A stretch of 64,000 bases of DNA from Liolophura sinensis. Taxonomy: Eukaryota > Mollusca > Polyplacophora > Chitonida > Chitonidae. How positions within the stretch are numbered: the stretch's first letter is position 1; each line of letters starts with the position of its first letter. A program made the translations under genes and the position numbers. Shown here piece by piece: positions 9,580 through 22,578 of this stretch. The DNA lies in assembly GCF_032854445.1 (NCBI RefSeq), contig NW_027017987.1, positions 1 through 64,000 of the forward strand, in the 5' to 3' direction. The notes under the pieces were generated by a model, which was not told where the DNA came from, ran no database searches, and worked only from the letters and a program-made list of their open reading frames with translations.

Positions 9580-11224
9580 GTGCCCAGCAACGGCTCTTAC
9601 TCCATGGAAACCAGGGAAATTTGCAATTTTTCAACAGTTGCCGATGCCTGGCTCAATTCCGCATCTTTTGGCACCTTATTAATGTGGGTCTGTGGTCAGT
9701 TGTACTTTTTACAGCAGACTGTATCAAGCACCTTGTGTTTTTTATGTACAAATGGTCTGGTTTTTCTACACGTAGATAAAGACATTGAGATTGTCTTGGA
9801 CTTAGAAGTAAGACAATTGCTGGGTGAGTTAAATGGGCTGAGCCCAAAGATTTGACGTCTTCTGGGCTACCGAAGGGCACATAACTTATATTCAAATGTT
9901 GAATATAGTAATGACCATTCGCGATGGTACATAGTACAGTGTAGCCGATTTCAATTAACATAAGGACCAGGCAAAAATGCAAAAGTGGAAAAACTGTTCC
10001 AGTGCTGCTGGTAAGAGGCTAATCCGACGTATTTTGTGACGAGAAATCGAATGGTGCAAACCGCGTTGCTCTCCGACCAATACTTTTGGCTGTAGCGACA
10101 ATCGAATGATTATTGAAGTCATAAACACATGCCCACCAACGGCTCTTACTCCATGGAAACCAGGGAAATTTGCAATTTTTCAACAGCTGCCGATGCCTGG
10201 CTCAATTCCGCATCTTTTGGCACCTTATTAATGTGGGTCTGTGGTCAGTTGTACTTTTTACATCAGACTGTATCAAGCACCTTTTTTTTTATGTACAAAT
10301 GGTCTGGTTTTTCTACACGTAGATAAAGACATTGAGATTGTCTTCGACTTAGAAGTAAGACAATTGCTGGGTGAGTTAAAAGGCCTTGGCCCAAAGATTT
10401 GACGTCTTCTGGGCTACCGAAGGGCACATAACTTATAGTCAAAAGTTGAATATAGTAATGATCAGTCGCGATGGTACATAGTACAGTGTAGCCGATTTCA
10501 ATTAACAAAAAGACCAGGCAAAAATGCAAAAGTGAAAAAACTGTTCCAGTGCTGCTGGTAAGAGGCTAATCCGACGTATTTTGTGACGAGAAATCGAATG
10601 GTGCAAACCGCGTTGCTCTCCGAGCAATACGTTTGGCTGTAGCGACAATTGAATGATCATTGATGTCATAATCACGTGCCCAGCAACGGCTCTTACTCCA
10701 TGGAAACCAGGGAAATTTGCAATTTTTCAACAGTTGCCGATGCCTGGCTCAATTCCGCTTCTTTTGGCACCTCATTAATGTGGGTCTGTGGTCAGTTGTA
10801 CTTTTTACAGCAGACTGTATCAAGTACCTTTCTTTTTTTGTGTACAAATGGTCTGGATTTTCTACACGTAGATAAAGACATTGAGATTGTCTTGGACTTA
10901 GAAGTAAGACAATTGCTGGGTGAGTTAAATGGGCTGAGCCCAAAGATTTGACGTCTTCTGGGCTACCGAAGGGCACATAACTTATAGTCAAATGTTGAAT
11001 ATAGTAATGACCATTCGCGATGGTACATAGTACAGTGTAGCCGATTTCAATTAACAAAAAGACCAGGCAAAAATGCAAAAGTGGAAAAACTGTTCCAGTG
11101 CTGCTGGTAAGAAGCTAATCCGACGTATTTTGTGACGAGAAATCGAATGGTGCAAACTGCGTTGCTCTCCGACCAATACTTTTGGCTGTAGCGACAATCA
11201 AATGATTATTGAAGTGATAAACAC
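9580..11224 (+). repeat. T-U-R module, copy 2
   Basis: This repeats the module at 240-1885, about 9.34 kb (17 monomers) downstream. The T monomers are nearly identical, including TATATTCAAATGTTG and CATAAGGACC. The U copy has a 9-T run (10282-10290) and ACATCAG in place of ACAGCAG. The R copy matches R5183 better than R1339, so the module boundary is not clean. Confidence 0.78.
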
Positions 11225-12322
11225 ATGCACACCAACGGCTCTTACTCCATGGAAACCAGGGAAATTTGCAATTTTTCAACAGTTGCCGATGCCTGGCTCA
11301 ATTCCGCATCTTTTGGCACCTTATTAATGTGGGTCTGTGGTCAGTTGTACTTTTTACAGCAGACTGTATCAAGTACCTTGTGTTTTCTATGTACAAATGG
11401 TCTGGTTTTTCTACTCGTAGATAAAGACAATGAGATTGTCTTGGACTTAGAAGTAAGACAATTGCTGGGTGAGTTAAATGGGCTTAGCCCAAACATTTGA
11501 CGTCTTCTGGGCTACCGAAGGGCACATAATTTATAGTCAAAAGTTAAATATAGTAATGACCAGTCGCGATGGTACATAGTACAGTGTAGCCGATTTCAAT
11601 TAACAAAAAGACCAGGCAAAAATGCAAAAGTGGAAAAACTGTTCCAGTGCTGCTGGTAAGAGGCTAATCCGACGTATTTTGTGACGAGAAATCGAATGGT
11701 GCAAACCGCGTGTCTCTCCGACCAATACTTTTGGCTGTAGCGACAATTGAATGATCATTGATGTCATAATCACGTGCCCAGCAACGGCTCTTACCCCATG
11801 GAAACCAGGGAAATTTGCAATTTTTCAACAGCTGCCGATGCCTGGCTCAATTCCGCATCTTTTGGCACCTTATTAATGTGGGTCTGTGGTCAGTTGTACT
11901 TTTTACAGCAGACTGTATCAAGTACCTTGTGTTTTTTATGTACAAATGGTCTGGTTTTTCTACACGTAGATAAAGACATTGAGATTGTCTTGGACTTAGA
12001 AGTAAGACAACTGCTGGGTGAGTTAAATGGCCTTGGCCCGAAGATTTGACGTCTTCTGGGCTACCGAAGGGCACATAACTTATAGTCAAAAGTTGAACAT
12101 AGTAATGACCAGTGGCGATGGTACATAGTACAGTGTAGCCGATTTCAATTAACAAAAAGACCAGGCAAAAATGCAAAAGTGAAAAAACTGTTCCAGTGCT
12201 GCTGGTAAGAGGCTAATCCGACGTATTTTGTGACGAGAAATCGAATGGTGCAAATCGCGTTGCTCTCCGACCAATACGTTTGGCTGTAGCGACAATTGAA
12301 TGATCATTGATGTCATAATCAC
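11225..12322 (+). repeat. P-Q dimer, copy 4, with chimeric P head
   Basis: The P body at 11225 (TGTTTTCTATG, CTACTCGTAG, CATAATTTATAG) is preceded by a Y-type head (CAATCAAATGATTATTGAAG and CACATGCACACC). The exchange between Y and P sequence lies between about 11,235 and 11,283, where GTTGCCGATG replaces the Y-type GCTGCCGATG. The Q at 11774 matches Q8481, including GAACATAG. Confidence 0.78.
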
Positions 12323-13969
12323 GTGCCCAGCAACGGCTCTTACTCCATGGAAACCAGGGAAATTTGCAATTTTTCAACAGTTGCCGATGCCTGGCTCAAT
12401 TCCGCATCTTTTGGCACCTTATTAATGTGGGTCTGTGGTCAGTTGTACTTTTTACAGCAGACTGTATCAAGTACCTTGTGTTTTTTATGTACAAATGGTG
12501 TGGTTTTTCTACACGTAGATAAAGACATTGAGATTGTCTTGGACTTAGAAGTAAGACAATTGCTGGGTGAGTTAAATGGGCTTAGCCCAAACATTTGACG
12601 TCTTCTTGGCTACCGAAGGGCACATAACTTATAGTCAAATGTTGAACATAGTAATGACCAGTCGCGATGGTACATAGTACAGTGTAGCCGATTTCAATTA
12701 ACAAAAAGACCAGGCAAAAATGCAAAAGTGGAAAAACTGTTCCAGTGCTGCTGGTAAGAGGCTAATCCGACGTATTTTGTGACGAGAAATCGAATGGTGC
12801 AAACCGCGTTGCTCTCCGACCAATACTTTTGGCTGTAGCGACAATTGAATAATCATTGATGTCATAATCACGTGCCCAGCAACGGCTCTTACTCCATGGA
12901 AACCAGGGAAATTTGCAATTTTTCAACAGTTGCCGATGCCTGTCTCAATTCCGCATCTTTTGGCACCTTATTAATGTGGGTCTGTGGTCAGTTGTTTTTT
13001 TTACATCAGACTGTATCAAGTAACTTGTGTTTTTTATGTACAAATGGTGTGGTTTTTCTACTCGTAGATAAAGACATTGAGATTGTCTTGGACTTAGAAG
13101 TAAGACAATTGCTGGGTGAGTTAAATGGGCTTAGCCCAAACATTTGACGTCTTCTGGACTACCGAAGGGCACATAACTTATAGTCAAAAGTTAAATATAG
13201 TAATGACCAGTCGCGATGGTACATAGTACAGTGTAGCCGATTTCAATTAACAAAAAGACCAGGCAAAAATGCAAAAGTGGAAAAACTGTTCCAGTGCTGC
13301 TGGTAAGAGGCTAATCCGACGTATTTTGTGACGAGAAATCGAATGGTGCAAACCGCGTTTCTCTCCGACCAATACTTTTGGCTGTAGCGACAATTGAATG
13401 ATCATTGATGTCATAATCACGTGCCCAGCAACGGCTCTTACTCCATGGAAACCAGGGAAATTTGCAATTTTTCAACAGCTGCCGATGCCTGGCTAAATTT
13501 TGCATCTTTTGGCACCTTATTAATGTGGGTCTGTGGTCAGTTGTACTTTTTACAGCAGACTGTATCAAGCACCTTGTGTTTTTTATGTACAAATGGTCTG
13601 GTTTTTCTACACGTAGATAAAGACATTGAGATTGTCTTGGACTTAGAAGTAAGACAATTGCTGGGTGAGTTAAAAAGCCTTGGCCCAAAGATTTGACGTC
13701 TTCTGTGCTACCGAAGGGCACATAACTTATAGTCAAAAGTTGAATATAGTAATGACCAGTCGCGATGGTACATAGTACAGTGTAGCCGATTTCAATTAAC
13801 AAAAAGACCAGGCAAAAATGCAAAAGTGAAAAAACTGTTCCAGTGCTGCTGGTAAGAGGCTAATCCGACGTATTTTGTGACGAGAAATCGAATGGTGCAA
13901 ACCGCGCTGCTCTCCGACCAATACGTTTGGCTGTAGCGACAATTGAATGATCATTGATGTCATAATCAC

Positions 13970-15066
13970 GTGCCCAGCAACGGCTCTTACTCCATGGAAA
14001 CCAGGGAAATTTGCAATTTTTCAACAGTTGCCAATGCCTGGCTCAATTCCGCTTCTTTTGGCACCTTATTAATGTGGGTCTGTGGTCAGTTGTACTTTTT
14101 ACAGCAGACTGTATCAAGTACCTTTTTTTTTTGTGTACAAATGGTCTGGATTTTCTACACGTAGATAAAGACATTGAGATTGTCTTGGACTTAGAAGTAA
14201 GACAATTGCTGGGTGAGTTAAATGGGCTGAGCCCAAAGATTTGACGTCTTCTGGGCTACCGAAGGGCACATAACTTATATTCAAATGTTGAATATAGTAA
14301 TGACCATTCGCGATGGTACATAGTACAGTGTAGCCGATTTCAATTAACATAAAGACCAGGCAAAAATGCAAAAGTGGAAAAACTGTTCCAGTGCTGCTGG
14401 TAAGAGGCTAATCCGACGTATTTTGTGACGAGAAATCGAATGGTGCAAACCGCGTTGCTCTCCGACCAATACTTTTGGCTGTAGCGACAATTGAATGATC
14501 ATTGATGTCATAATCACGTGCCCAGCAACGGCTCTTACTCCATGGAAACCAGGGAAATTTGCAATTATTCAACAGTTGCCGATGCCTGGCTCAATTCCGC
14601 TTCTTTTGGCACCTTATTACTGTGGGTCTGTGGTCAGTTGTACTTTTTACAGCAGACTGTATCAAGTACCTTGTGTTTTTTATGTACAAATGGTCTGGAT
14701 TTTCTACACGTAGATAAAGACATTGAGATTGTCTTGGACTTAGAAGTAAGACAATTGCTGGGTGAGTTAAATGCGCCTAGAGAAAAGATTTGAGGTCTTC
14801 TGGGCTACCGAAGGGCACATAACTTATAGTCAAAAGTTGAATATAGTAATGACCAGTCGCGATGGTACATAGTACAGTGTAGCCGATTTCAATTAACAAA
14901 AAGACCAGGCAAAAATGCAAAAGTGGAAAAACTGTTCCAGTGCTGCTGGTAAGAGGCTAATCCGACGTATTTTGTGACGAGAAATCGAATGGTGCAAACT
15001 GCGTTGCTCTCCGACCAATACTTTTGGCTGTAGCGACAATCGAATGATTATTGAAGTGATAAACAC
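13970..15066 (+). repeat. R'-N pair, copy 1
   Basis: R' (13970) carries a 10-T run (14123-14132), GTGTACAAATGG and GGTCTGGATTTTC, followed by TATATTCAAATGTTG and CATAAAGACC. N (14518) has ATGCGCCTAGAGAAAAG at the hairpin position and CAATTATTCAACAG. The same ordered pair recurs at 19927, 49467 and 56607, so it behaves as a duplicated 1.1-kb unit. Confidence 0.82.
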
Positions 15067-17264
15067 ATGCCCACCAACGGCTCTTACTCCATGGAAACCA
15101 GGGAAATTTGCAATTTTTCAACAGCTGCCGATGCCTGGCTCAATTCCGCATCTTTTGGCACCTTATTAATGTGGGTCTGTGGTCAGTTGTACTTTTTACA
15201 TCAGACTGTATCAAGTACCTTGTGTTTTTTATGTACAAATGGTCTGGTTTTTCTACTCGTAGATAAAGACAATGAGATTGTCTTGGACTTAGAAGTAAGA
15301 CAATTGCTGGGTGAGTTAAATGGGCTTAGCCCAAACATTTGACGTCTTCTGGGCTACCGAAGGGCACATAATTTATAGTCAAAAGTTAAATATAGTAATG
15401 ACCAGTCGCGATGGTACATAGTACAGTGTAGCCGATTTCAATTAACAAAAAGACCAGGCAAAAATGCAAAAGTGGAAAAACTGTTCCAGTGCTGCTGGTA
15501 AGAGTCTAATCCGACGTATTTTGTGACGAGAAATCGAATGGTGCAAACCGCGTTTCTCTCCGACCAATACTTTTGGCTGTAGCGACAATTGAATGATCAT
15601 TGATGTCATAATCACGTGCCCAGCAACGGCTCTTACTCCATGGAAACCAGGGAAATTTGCAATTTTTCAACAGCTGCCGATGCCTGGCTCAATTCCGCAT
15701 CTTTTGGCACCTTATTAATGTGGGTCTGTGGTCAGTTGTACTTTTTACAGCAGACTGTATCAAGTACCTTGTGTTTTTTATGTACAAATGATGTGGTTTT
15801 TCTACACGTAGATAAATACATTGAGATTGTCTTGGAATTAGAAGTAAGACAATTGCTGGGTGAGTTAAATGGCCTTGGCCCAAAGATTTGACGTCTTCTG
15901 GGCTACGGAAGGGCACATAACTAATAGTCAAAAGTTGAATATAGTAATGACCAGTCGCGATGGTACATAGTACAGTGTAGCCGATTTCAATTAACAAAAA
16001 GACCAGTCAAAAATGCAAAAGTGGAAAAACTGTTCCAGTGCTGCTGGTAAGAGGCTAATCCGACGTATTTTGTGACGAAAAATCGAATGGTGCAAACCGC
16101 GTTGCTCTCCGACCAATAATTATGGCTGTAGCGACAATTGAATGATCATTGATGTCATAATCACGTGCGTAGCAACGGCTCTTACTCCATGGAAACCAGG
16201 GAAATTTGCAATTTTTCAACAGTTGCCGATGCCTGGCTCAATTCCGCTTCTTTTGGCACCTTATTAATGTGGGTCTGTGGTCAGTTGTACTTTTTACAGC
16301 AGACTGTATCAAGTACCTTGTGTTTTTTATGTACAAATGGTGTGGTTTTTCTACACGTAGATAAAGACATTGAGATTGTCTTGGACTTAGAAGTAAGACA
16401 ATTGCTGGGTGAGTTAAATGGGCTGAGCCCAAAGATTTGACGTCTTCTGGGCTACCGAAGGGCACATAACTTATATTCAAAAGTTGAATATAGTAATGAC
16501 CAGTCGCGATGGTACATAGTACGGTGTAGCCGATTTCAATTAACAAAAAAAGACCAGGCAAAAATGCAAAAGTGGAAAAACTGTTCCAGTGCTGCTGGTA
16601 AGAGGCTATTCCGACGTATTTTCTGACGAGAAATCGAATGGTGCAAACCGCGTTGCTCTCCGACCAATACTTTTGGCTGTAGCGACAATTGAATAATCAT
16701 TGATGTCATAATCAAGTGCCCAGCAACGGCTCTTACTCCATGGAAACCAGGGAAATTTGCAATTTTTCAACAGTTGCCGATGCCTGGCTCAATTCCGCAT
16801 CTTTTGGCACCTTATTAATGTGGGTCTGTGGTCAGTTGTACTTTTTACAGCAGACTGTATCAAGTACCTTGTGTTTTTTATGTACAAATGGTCTGGTTTT
16901 TCTACACGTGGATAAAGACATTGAGATTGTCTTGGACTTAGAAGTAAGACAATTGCTGGGTGAGTTAAATGGCCTTGGCCCGAAGATTTGACGTCTTCTG
17001 GGCTACCGAAGGGCACATAACTTATAGTCAAAAGTTGAATATAGTAATGACCAGTCGCGATGGTACATAGTACAGTGTAGCCGATTTCAATTAACAAAAA
17101 GACCAGGCAAAAATGCAAAAGTGAAAAAACTGTTCCAGTGCTGCTGGTAAGAGGCTAATCCGACGTATTTTGTGACGAGAAATCGAATGGTGCAAACCGC
17201 GTTGCTCTCCGACCAATACGTTTGGCTGTAGCGACAATTGAATGATCATTGATGTCATAATCAC

Positions 17265-17728
17265 GTGCCCAGCAACGGCTCTTACTCCATGGAAACCAGG
17301 GAAATTTGCAATTTTTCAACAGCTGCCGATGCCTGGCTCAATTCCGCATCTTTTGGCACCTTATTAATGTGGGTCTGTGGTCAGTTGTACTTTTTACAGC
17401 AGACTGTATCAAGTACCTTGTGTTTTTTATGTACAAATGGTGTGGTTTTTCTACACGTAGATAAAGACATTGAGATTATCTTGGACTTAGAAGTAAGACA
17501 ATTGCTGGGTGAGTTAAATGGGCTTAGCCCAAAGATTTGACGTCTTCTGGGCTACCGAAGGGCACATAACTTATAGTCAAAAGTTGAACATAGTAATGAC
17601 CAGTTGCGATGGTACATAGTACAGTGTAGCCGATTTCAATTAACAAAAAGACCAGGCAAAAATGCAAAAGTGGAAAAACTGTTCCAGTGCTATAGCGACA
17701 ATTGAATAATCATTGATGTCATAATCAG
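17265..17728 (+). repeat. Shortened monomer, 85-bp deletion
   Basis: This unit is 464 bp instead of 549. The sequence jumps from GTTCCAGTGCT to ATAGCGACAATTG at about 17,690, losing the segment from GCTGGTAAGAGG through CTTTTGGCTG. The lost segment is bounded by GCT on both sides, consistent with a 3-bp microhomology deletion. The flanking monomers are full length and no other copy shares the junction. Confidence 0.9.
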
Positions 17729-18277
17729 GTGCCCAGCAACGGCTCTTACTCCATGGAAACCAGGGAAATTTGCAATTTTTCAACAGCTGCCGATGCCTGG
17801 CTCAATTCCTCATCTTTTGGCACCTTATTAATGTGGGTCTGTGGTCAGTTGTACTTTTTACATCAGACTGTATCAAGTACCTTGTGTTTTTTATGTACAA
17901 ATGGTGTGGTTTTTCTACTCGTAGATAAAGATAATGAGATTGTCTTGGACTTAGAAGTAAGACAATTGCTGGGTGAGTTAAATGGGCTTAGCCCAAAGAT
18001 TTGACGTCTTCTGGGCTACCGAAGGGCACATAACTAATAGTCAAAAGTTAAATATAGTAATGACCAGTCGCGATGGTACATAGTACAGTGTAGCCGATTT
18101 CAATTAACAAAAAGACCAGGCAAAAATGCAAAAGTGGAAAAACTGTTCCAGTGCTGCTGGTAAGAGGCTATTCCGACGTATTTTGTGACGAGAAATCGAA
18201 TGGTGCAAACCGCGTTGCTCTCCGACCAATACTTTTGGCTGTAGCGACAATTGAATGATCATTGATGTCATAATCAC

Positions 18278-19377
18278 GTGCCCAGCAACGGCTGTTACTC
18301 CATGGAATCCAGGGAAATTTGCAATTTTTCAACAGTTGCCGATGCCTGGCTCAATTCCGCATCTTTTGGCACCTTATTAATGTGGGTCTGTGGTCAGTTG
18401 TACTTTTTACATCAGACTGTATCAGGTACTTTGTGTTTTTTATGTACAAATGGTCTGGTTTTTCTACACGTAGATAAAGACATTGAGATTGTCTTAGACT
18501 TAGAAGTAAGACAATTGCTGGGTGAGTTAAATGGGCTGAGCCCAAAGATTTGACGTCTTCTGGGTTACCGAAGGGCACATAACTTATAGTCAAAAGTTGA
18601 ATATAGTAATGACCAGTCGCGATGGTACATAGTACAGTGTAGCCGATTTCAATTAACAAAAAGACCAGGCAAAAATGCAAAAGTGGAAAAACTGTTCCAG
18701 TGCTGCTGGTAAGAGGCTAATCCGACGTATTTTGTGATGAGAAATCGAATGGTGCAAACTGCGTTGCTCTCCGACCAATACTTTTGGCTGTAGCGACAAT
18801 TGAATGATCATTGATGTCATAATCACGTGCCCAGCAACGGTTCTTACTCCATGAAAACCATGAAAAAATTTGCAATTATTCAACAGGTGCCGATGCCTGG
18901 CTCAATTCCGCATCTTTTGGCACCTTATTAATGTGGGTCTGTGGTCAGTTGTACTTTTTACAGCAGACTGTATCAAGTACCTTGTGTTTTTATGTACAAA
19001 TGGTGTGGTTTTTCTACACGTAGATAAAGACATTGAGATTGTCTTGGACTTAGAAGTAAGACAATTGCTGGGTGAGTTAAATGGGCTTAGCCCGAAGATT
19101 TGACGTCTTCTGGGCTACCGGAGGGCACATAACATATAGTCAAAAGTTGAACATAGTAATGACCAGTCGCGATGGTACATAGTACAGTGTAGCCGATTTC
19201 AATTAACAAAAAGACCAGGCAAAAATGCAAAAGTGGAAAAAACTGTTCCAGTGCTGCTGGTAAGAGGCTAATCCGACGTATTTTGTGACGAAAAATCGAA
19301 TGGTGCAAACCGCGTTGCTCTCCGGCCAATACTTTTGGCTGTAGCGACAATTGAATGATCATTGATGTCATAATCAC
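18278..19377 (+). repeat. X-V pair, copy 1
   Basis: X (18278) has GGCTGTTACTCCATGGAATCC, TCAGGTACTTTG, CTTAGACTTAG and GGGTTACCG. V (18827) has ACCATGAAAAAATTTG and CAATTATTCAACAGG, one T fewer in TTGTGTTTTTATG, and CTACCGGAGGGC. The same two monomers with the same private variants occur at 51665 and 52214, 33,387 bp away at both anchors. Confidence 0.85.
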
Positions 19378-19926
19378 GTTCGTAGCAACGGCTGTTACTC
19401 CATGGAAACCAGGGAAATTTGCAATTTTTCAACAGCTGCCGATGCCTGGCTCAATTCCGCATCTTTTGGCACCTTATTAATGTGGGTCTGTGGTCAGTTG
19501 TACTTTTTACAGCAGACTGTATCAAGCACCTTGTGTTTTTTATGTACAAATGGTCTGGTTTTTCTACACGTAGATAAAGACATTGAGATTGTCTTCGACT
19601 TAGAAGTAAGACAATTGCTGGGTGAGTTAAAAGGCCTTGGCCCAAAAATTTGACGTCTTCTGGGCTACCGAAGGGCACATAACTTATAGTCAAAAGTTGA
19701 ATATAGTAATGACCAGTCGCGATGGTACATAGTACAGTGTAGCCGATTTCAATTAACAAAAAGACCAGGCAAAAATGCAAAAGTGAAAAAACTGTTCCAG
19801 TGCTGCTGGTAAGAGGCTAATCCGACGTATTTTGTGACGAGAAATCGAATGGTGCAAACCGCGTTGCTCTCCGAGCAATACGTTTGGCTGTAGCGACAAT
19901 TGAATGATCATTGATGTCATAATCAC

Positions 19927-22578
19927 GTGCCCAGCAACGGCTCTTACTCCATGGAAACCAGGGAAATTTGCAATTTTTCAACAGTTGCCGATGCCTGGCT
20001 TAATTCCGCTTCTTTTGGCACATCATTAATGTGGGTTTGTGGTCAGTTGTACTTTTTACAGCAGACTGTATCAAGTACCTTTTTTTTTTGTGTACAAATG
20101 GTCTGGATTTTCTACACGTAGATAAAGACATTGAGATTGTCTTGGACTTAGAAGTAAGACAATTGCTGGGTGAGTTAAATGGGCTGAGCCCAAAGATTTG
20201 ACGTCTTCTGGGCTACCGAAGGGCACATAACTTATATTCAAATGTTGAATATAGTAATGACCATTCGCGATGGTACATAGTACAGTGTAGCCGATTTCAA
20301 TTAACATAAAGACCAGGCAAAAATGCAAAAGTGGAAAAACTGTTCCAGTGCTGCTGGTAAGAGGCTAATCCGACGTATTTTGTGACGAGAAATCGAATGG
20401 TGCAAACCGCGTTGCTCTCGGACCAATACTTTTGGCTGTAGCGACAATTCAATAATCATTGATGTCATAATCACGTGCCCAGCAACGGCTCTTACTCCAT
20501 GGAAACCAGGGAAATTTGAAATTATTCAACAGTTGCCGATGCCTGGCTCAATTCCGCTTCTTTTGGCACCTTATTACTGTGGGTCTGTGGTCAGTTGTAC
20601 TTTTTACAGCAGACTGTATCAAGTACCTTGTGTTTTTTATGTACAAATGGTCTGGTTTTTCTACACGTAGATAAAGACATTGAGATTGTCTTGGACTTAG
20701 AAGTAAGACAATTGCTGGGTGAGTTAAATGCGCCTAGAGAAAAGATTTGAGGTCTTCTGGGCTAGCGAAGGGCACATAACTTATAGTCAAAAGCTGAATA
20801 TAGTAATGACCAGTCGCGATGGTACATAGTACAGTGTAGCCGATTTCAATTAACAAAAAGACCAGGCAAAAATGCAAAAGTGGAAAAACTGTTCCAGTGC
20901 TGCTGGCAAGAGGCTAATCCGACGTATTTTGTGACGAGAAATCGAATGGTGCAAACCGCGTTGCTCTCCGACCAATAATTTTGGCTGTAGCGACAATTGA
21001 ATGATCATTGATGTCATAATCACGTGCCCAGCAACGGCCCTTACTCCATGGAAACCATGAAAAAATTTGCAATTATTCAACAGGTGCCGATGCCTGGCTA
21101 AATTCCGCATCTTTTGGCACCTTATTAATGTGGGTCTGTGGTCAGTTGTACTTTTTACAGCAGACTGTATGAAGTACCTTGTGTTTTTTATGTACAAATG
21201 GTGTGGTTTTTCTTCACGTAGATAAAGACATTGAGATTGTCTTGGACTTAGAAGTATGACAATTGCTGGGTGAGTTAAATGGGCTGAGCCCAAAGATTTG
21301 ACGTCTTCTGGGCTACCGAAGGGCACATAACATATAGTCAAAAGTTGAACATAGTAATGACCAGTCGCGATGGTACATAGTACAGTGTAGCCGATTTCAA
21401 TTAACAAAAAGACCAGGCAAAAATGCAAAAGTGGAAAAACTGTTCCAGTGCTGCTGGTAAGAGGCTAATCCGACGTATTTTGTGACGAAAAATCGAATGG
21501 TGCAAACCGCGTTGCTCTCCGGCCAATACTTTTGGCTGTAGCGACAATTGAATGATCATTGATGTCATAACCACGTGCGTAGCAACGGCTCTTACTCCAT
21601 GGAAACCAGGGAAATTTGCAATTTTTCAACAGTTGCCGATGCCTGGCTCAATTCCGCTTCTTTTGGCACCTTATTAATGTGGGTCTGTGGTCAGTTGTAC
21701 TTTTTACAGCAGACTGTATCAAGTACCTTGTGTTTTTTATGTACAAATGGTGTGGTTTTTTCTACACGTAGATAAAGACATTGAGATTGTCTTGGACTTA
21801 GAAGTAAGACAATTGCTGGGTGAGTTAAATGGGCTTAGCCCAAAAATTTGACGTCTTCTGGGCTACCGAAGGGCACATAACTTATAGTCAAAAGTTGAAT
21901 ATAGTAATGACCAGTCGCGATGGTACATAGTACAGTGTAGCCGATTTCAATTAACAAAAAGACCAGGCAAAAATGCAAAAGTGGAAAAACTGTTCCAGTG
22001 CTGCTGGTAAGTGGCTATTCCGACGTATTTTGTGACGAGAAATCGAATGGTGCAAACCGCGTTGCTCTCCGACCAATACTTTTGGCTGTAGCGACAATTG
22101 AATGATCATTGATGTCATAATCACGTGCGTAGCAACGGCTGTTACTCCATGGAATCCAGGGAAATTTGCAATTTTTCAACAGCTGCCGATGCCTGGCTCA
22201 ATTCCGCATCTTTTGGCACCTTATTAATGTGGGTCTGTGGTCAGTTGTACTTTTTACATCAGACTGTATCAGGTACTTTGTGTTTTTTATGTACAAATGG
22301 TCTGGTTTTTCTACACGTAGATAAAGACATTGAGATTGTCTTAGACTTAGAAGTGAGACAATTGCTGGGTGAGTTAAATGGGCTGAGCCCAAAGATTTGA
22401 CGTCTTCTGGGTTACCGAAGGGCACATAACTTATAGTCAAAAGTTGAATATAGTAATGACCAGTCGCGATGGTACATAGTACAGTGTAGCGAAAAATCGA
22501 ATGGTGCAAACCGCGTTGCTCTCCGGCCAATACTTTTGGCTGTAGCGACAATTGAATGATCATTGATGTCATAATCAC
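19927..22578 (+). repeat. Five-monomer block R'-N-V-Z'-X, source-side copy
   Basis: The anchors 19927, 20475, 21024, 21575 and 22125 match 49467, 50016, 50565, 51116 and 51665 in order, at a constant offset of 29,540-29,541 bp. Shared private features include CGCCTAGAGAAAAG in N, AAAGCTGAATATAG after it, AACGGCCCTTACTCC and GAAGTATGACAATT in V, CTCTCCGGCCAATAC before Z', and TCAGGTACTTTG in X. The last monomer here is shortened at its 3' end (see 22125-22578). Confidence 0.85.
22125..22578 (+). repeat. Shortened monomer, 95-bp deletion
   Basis: This X-type unit is 454 bp. At about 22,490 the sequence passes directly from ACAGTGTAGC to GAAAAATCGAATGG, removing the whole A-tract cluster and the GCTGCTGGTAAGAGGC segment. 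Only about 1 bp of homology is present at the junction. The sequence after it (CGGCCAATAC, GTGCGTAGCAACGGCTGTTAC) resembles that leading into the monomer at 19378, so an out-of-register exchange between non-adjacent monomers is as likely as a simple deletion. Confidence 0.9.

Larger units (their letters stand above)
240..12322 (+). repeat. Array domain 1: T/U/R/Y/Z/P/Q modules
   Basis: There are 22 monomers, in the order T240 U789 R1339 Y1886 Z2436 Y2986 Z3535 P4085 Q4634 R5183 Y5732 Z6281 P6832 Q7381 P7932 Q8481 S9030 T9580 U10129 R10676 P11225 Q11774. Types were assigned from shared private variants. T has CATAAGGACC. U has ACATGCCCACC at the anchor and GTCTTCGAC. R has a long T-run and GGTCTGGATTTTC. 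Y has ACAAATAGACC. Z has CCACGTGCGTAGC and a 7-A tract. P has TGTTTTCTATG. Q has CTTACCCCATGG. Modules recur but in no single fixed order, so this is a mosaic rather than a clean higher-order repeat. Most of these markers are rare or absent after about 24 kb. Confidence 0.8.

Noticed and set aside
13311-13823. 170-codon minus-strand frames in J-type and similar monomers
   Set aside because: They all result from the same GGCTAAATT substitution that removes one stop. They recur because J copies were amplified, not through selection on a protein.
20850-21428. 192-codon minus-strand open frame spanning more than one monomer
   Set aside because: It arises because a C-to-A change (GGCTAAATT) removes a TGA and a 2-bp indel switches frame in one V monomer. 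It is not kept in the related copy at 50,4xx-50,9xx, where other changes break it.
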